A DNA stretch of 63,189 bases, taken from assembly GCA_021324455.1 (NCBI GenBank), contig JAJPJA010000047.1:1-63189 (forward strand), read 5' to 3'. A program made the translations under genes and the position numbers. This document shows, in pieces, positions 60,991 through 63,189 of this stretch. Source of the DNA: Pseudomonadota bacterium (GTDB lineage: Bacteria > Desulfobacterota > Binatia > Binatales > Binataceae). Numbering within the stretch: the stretch's first letter is position 1; each line of letters begins with the position of its first letter. Under the pieces are notes generated by a model. It ran no database searches. It had not been told where the DNA came from and saw only the letters and a list, made by a program, of their open reading frames with translations.

Positions 60991-61051
60991 TAGTCATTCC
61001 TCGGCGCCGCTTCGCCGCACGATTGGCGCGGGCTGAATTGGTTGGCTGATG

Positions 61052-61510
61052 TCAGGCGAAACTGGTCTCGACCGCGGCCGATTCGTCGATGAACGCCTGG
61101 AAGGAAAACAACTGCCGGTAGAACACGTCAACGCGCGTCTGATCCGCGCCGTGAACCTTGAACGGATGCCCCAGCAGGCACAGACGGTTCAGCGTGTGAT
61201 CGGGGTCCGCTTCGCCGTGCGCCTTGATGTTGCGCACCATCTCCTTCCAGGTGGCGTAGTCGCCCTCCAGCGTCCAGTCGGGATCGAACGGCGCGATCTC
61301 ACTGTCGGCCAGTTCGCGAATCTCCAGGCATTCGAAGCCGTCGAACACCAGGCCGAAGTTCCGATTGCCGCCCGGAACGCCGACAATCCTGAACACGGCG
61401 CGCGCGGTGACGAAGCCGAAGTTCTGATACTTGGCGCGCTGCTCGTTCATGCGCGCGGCGAGATGCTCGAACCATTGGGCGGAGGGAAACGATACTGCTG
61501 CAGTTGCCAT
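61052..61510 (-). CDS. SCP2-like protein
   Basis: A 152-residue protein that I match to the sterol carrier protein-2-like family by its pattern: FPSAQWFEHLAARMNEQRAK, FRIVGVPGGNRNFGLVFDGFECLEIREL, DWTLEGDYATWKEMVRNIKAHGEADPDHTLNRLCLLGHPFKV and DQTRVDVFYRQLFSFQAFID. Such proteins bind hydrophobic ligands. The Met before ATAAVSF at 61510 is used; three codons earlier another is possible. It starts 16 bases after the upstream ferritin-like gene stops, so it is the third gene of that operon and may deliver a lipid-like substrate. Family call moderate. Confidence 0.65.
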   Translation of the reverse strand: MATAAVSFPSAQWFEHLAARMNEQRAKYQNFGFVTARAVFRIVGVPGGNRNFGLVFDGFECLEIRELADSEIAPFDPDWTLEGDYATWKEMVRNIKAHGEADPDHTLNRLCLLGHPFKVHGADQTRVDVFYRQLFSFQAFIDESAAVETSFA

Positions 61511-61526
61511 CGCAATCACATACCGG

Positions 61527-62762
61527 TCAGAACGGGGCGCGCGCCGGAATCAGGCAGCGGTCGCGCCGCGAAAGTCCAATCGAGTCGAGCCGCGCCAGGT
61601 AATCGGCGGCGATTTGCGGCCAGAACTCGCGCAGCATGCTCATCCCCTGCGCCGCCGCGTTGGCGCCGCCGCCCAATAAAATCGCGAGCGGCTCCAGCAC
61701 CTGGGGATTAAGCAGATGATGCTCGGTCTGCATCGGTTCCAGCCGATCGGCCGTCAGATGGAGCTTGACCGCGGCTTCCTCGCGATCGGGACAGTTGCGC
61801 AGATAAAACGACATCCGCCGGCAGCCGAAGCTCACGTGCCGCGCGCAATCCTGGATGAGCTGGGTCATCACCTGCCGATCGAACCGGCAGCGGGCGCCCG
61901 CCTGCCCCAGCCGCGCCATCGCCAGCAGGAGGCTGTTGAACAGGACATCGACCGCATACACGACGGCGGCGAAGTCGCGCTCCACCTCGCCGACGAATCC
62001 GTGCGAGGATTCGTTGCACACCTCGATCAGCCCGGCGCCCAGGGAGTCGATCTGCACGCCCATGCCGCCGCCGTTGGCCATCACGCGTTTGCGCAGCAGC
62101 CCCGCCATCAGGTTGTAGTCGAACAGCTCGTAGGCCAGATAGCTCTTTACTTCGGCGAATCCGTAATGAATCAGGCCGTTCCACGGACCCGACGCGTCCG
62201 AGCATAGATACAGCGCCTGGATCACATAGGTTGCGAACTGGTCGAAGGCGCGTTCCAACTCCGGCGGTATCGGCGCCATATCCTCCCAGCGCAACTGGCG
62301 CGCGGGCCGCAACTGCCGATCCAACGCCTCTTCGGTAAGCTCGGCGGCATGTTCGATCCAGACCTGGTCGCGCCGATCCATCTCGCGCGCGGTGCCGTAC
62401 TTGGGCGCGATCTTCTCTTCGAGCTCGGGCGGGATCATGCGATGCGTCTTGATGTAGCGCGAATGCATCAGGCGGCGCGCCGGCTCGTTGGTCGGCTCGG
62501 GGTTCGCGCTGACCCGATTGATCGCCATGAAGGTCATGCCGATGCGATCGGGTTTGGCATGCCGGCCCCATTCGGTCCATTCGCCGCCGCTGAGCGGAGT
62601 GGTGAACCATTCGCCCAGTTGGCCCGAGCGGATGCGCTGGGCTTCCGGATGGTCGTACAGCCGGGCTTTGACTTCCTCGGGCGGCGGCAGCGGCAACGGC
62701 TTGTGCCGGCGCGTGGGCGGCAGCGCAAAGGGCGGCGGCAGGCGTTTGGGCGACGATGCCAT
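61527..62762 (-). CDS. Ferritin-like diiron-type protein with degenerate ligand set
   Basis: A 411-residue protein paralogous to the next gene upstream: both have the QD[E/C]ARHVSFG helix and end with RRxRCx[IL]Pxx and APF. At the helix-4 ExxH position this copy has Cys306 followed by AR then His309, i.e. the metal-ligand Glu is Cys. The helix-3 Glu of the partner (GEAVV) has no Glu counterpart here (Asn276 in an ungapped alignment). An ExxH (Glu251-His254) persists further N-terminal. It may be a structural partner subunit rather than a catalyst. Gap to the upstream paralogue: four bases. Confidence 0.85.
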   Translation of the reverse strand: MASSPKRLPPPFALPPTRRHKPLPLPPPEEVKARLYDHPEAQRIRSGQLGEWFTTPLSGGEWTEWGRHAKPDRIGMTFMAINRVSANPEPTNEPARRLMHSRYIKTHRMIPPELEEKIAPKYGTAREMDRRDQVWIEHAAELTEEALDRQLRPARQLRWEDMAPIPPELERAFDQFATYVIQALYLCSDASGPWNGLIHYGFAEVKSYLAYELFDYNLMAGLLRKRVMANGGGMGVQIDSLGAGLIEVCNESSHGFVGEVERDFAAVVYAVDVLFNSLLLAMARLGQAGARCRFDRQVMTQLIQDCARHVSFGCRRMSFYLRNCPDREEAAVKLHLTADRLEPMQTEHHLLNPQVLEPLAILLGGGANAAAQGMSMLREFWPQIAADYLARLDSIGLSRRDRCLIPARAPF

Positions 62763-62766
62763 CGGC

Positions 62767-63189
62767 TTAAAACGGCGCCTCTTCAGGCAGCATGCAGCGG
62801 CCGCGGCGCGGGATACCGGCGCGCTCGCAGCGGTTCATGTATTCCTCGACCGCGGTGGCCCAGAACTCGCGCACCACGTCCCATCCCTTGTTGAGGTTGC
62901 CGACACTGCCGGCCGCGAGCAGGGCGAACGGTTCGACCGCGCTGGGCTGCAGCAGCAGGCCGAAGCCGGTGCCGCTGGCTTCGCAGGCGGAGGCCAGATA
63001 GTGGAGCATCTCGGAGGCGGCCTCGCGTTCCTGACGCGGCGCGTTCTCCAGATAATACTTGATACGCATGGTGCCGAAGGAAACGTGGCGCGCCTCGTCC
63101 TGCATGATTCGGCGGAACATCTCCTTGTCGCACGGGTTGCGGCCCAGAAATTCGCCGAAGCGGAAGAAGTCGAGCACCACGGCCTCGCC
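62767..63189 (-). CDS. Ferritin-like diiron protein (partial, N-terminus outside window)
   Basis: The C-terminal 140 residues of a ferritin-like protein; the N-terminus lies beyond the right edge. It opens in the window with GEAVVLDFFRF (helix 3 with its Glu) and has the helix-4 ligand motif QDEARHVSFG (Glu and His), then a helical C-terminal domain and the ending RRGRCMLPEEAPF. This set matches ferritin-like nonheme diiron oxygenases related to AurF. It is directly upstream of its degenerate paralogue (four bases apart), so the two probably form a complex. Confidence 0.9.
   Translation of the reverse strand, partial: GEAVVLDFFRFGEFLGRNPCDKEMFRRIMQDEARHVSFGTMRIKYYLENAPRQEREAASEMLHYLASACEASGTGFGLLLQPSAVEPFALLAAGSVGNLNKGWDVVREFWATAVEEYMNRCERAGIPRRGRCMLPEEAPF

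Noticed and set aside
1-63189. tRNA, rRNA or CRISPR sequences
   Set aside because: No cloverleaf with the conserved T-loop, no rRNA stretches and no regularly spaced repeat arrays were seen in the intergenic regions; small RNAs could still be missed without a covariance search.

Overview
The window is a gene-dense, high-GC bacterial chromosome segment with short intergenic gaps and no rRNA, tRNA, prophage, intact insertion sequence or CRISPR array that I can see. Its gene content is seven luciferase-like (LLM) flavin/F420-type oxidoreductases, three SDRs, a sulfotransferase, DUF1214 and DUF1329 proteins, an RND/MMPL exporter, ferritin-like diiron proteins and a TTQ amine dehydrogenase. That mix resembles uncultured soil or sponge lineages such as Candidatus Binatota, but this placement is inference from gene content, not a phylogeny. 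An F420-using, aerobic, Gram-negative-type cell is likely, given signal peptides, periplasmic c-type cytochromes and a Tat-exported amine dehydrogenase subunit.

Layout. 1-8.4 kb: small catabolic operons (SDR/sulfotransferase/DUF1214; SDR/LLM/NTF2-like) and an N-acyl-D-amino-acid deacylase-like amidohydrolase. 8.4-10.6 kb: an isochorismatase-family hydrolase beside a decaying amidase and a MarR regulator with a frameshifted C-terminus. 10.8-15 kb: a glutamine amidotransferase, a DUF4239 membrane protein and a minimal complex I cluster, nuoA-nuoC-nuoD, with nuoB absent. 15-20.5 kb: CinA-like protein, glyoxalase-fold protein, a 54-residue membrane protein, 2-hydroxyacid dehydrogenase, PDZ protein, TIM-barrel isomerase and phytanoyl-CoA dioxygenase-like protein. 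20.6-28.4 kb: a MoxR/DUF58/von Willebrand A (Bat-like) operon. 28.4-39.2 kb: DUF983, an aminotransferase with two tandem LLM paralogues, DUF1003, a cobalamin-binding protein, a P2-type cation ATPase, TerC-like and small proteins.

39.4-45.3 kb is the most distinctive region. It holds a TTQ amine dehydrogenase (heavy and light chains) followed by two monoheme cytochromes c, converging on mauD- and mauE-like maturation genes. Next to these lies an operon of a monoheme cytochrome c, a membrane tetraheme NapC/NirT-like cytochrome and a membrane-anchored cyclic-nucleotide-binding protein. Together they look like a self-contained amine-oxidising electron-transfer unit in which cytochromes stand in for amicyanin.

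45.4-57 kb: acyl-CoA dehydrogenase, hydrolases, RND exporter, cyclase, a paired Dabb-like unit with an LLM enzyme, aquaporin, SDR and DUF1329. 57-63.2 kb: a CYTH-like protein, three more LLM enzymes, and at the right edge an operon of two paralogous ferritin-like proteins and an SCP2-like protein. One of the two ferritin-like paralogues has lost a metal-ligand glutamate (Glu to Cys), suggesting an active/inactive subunit pair.
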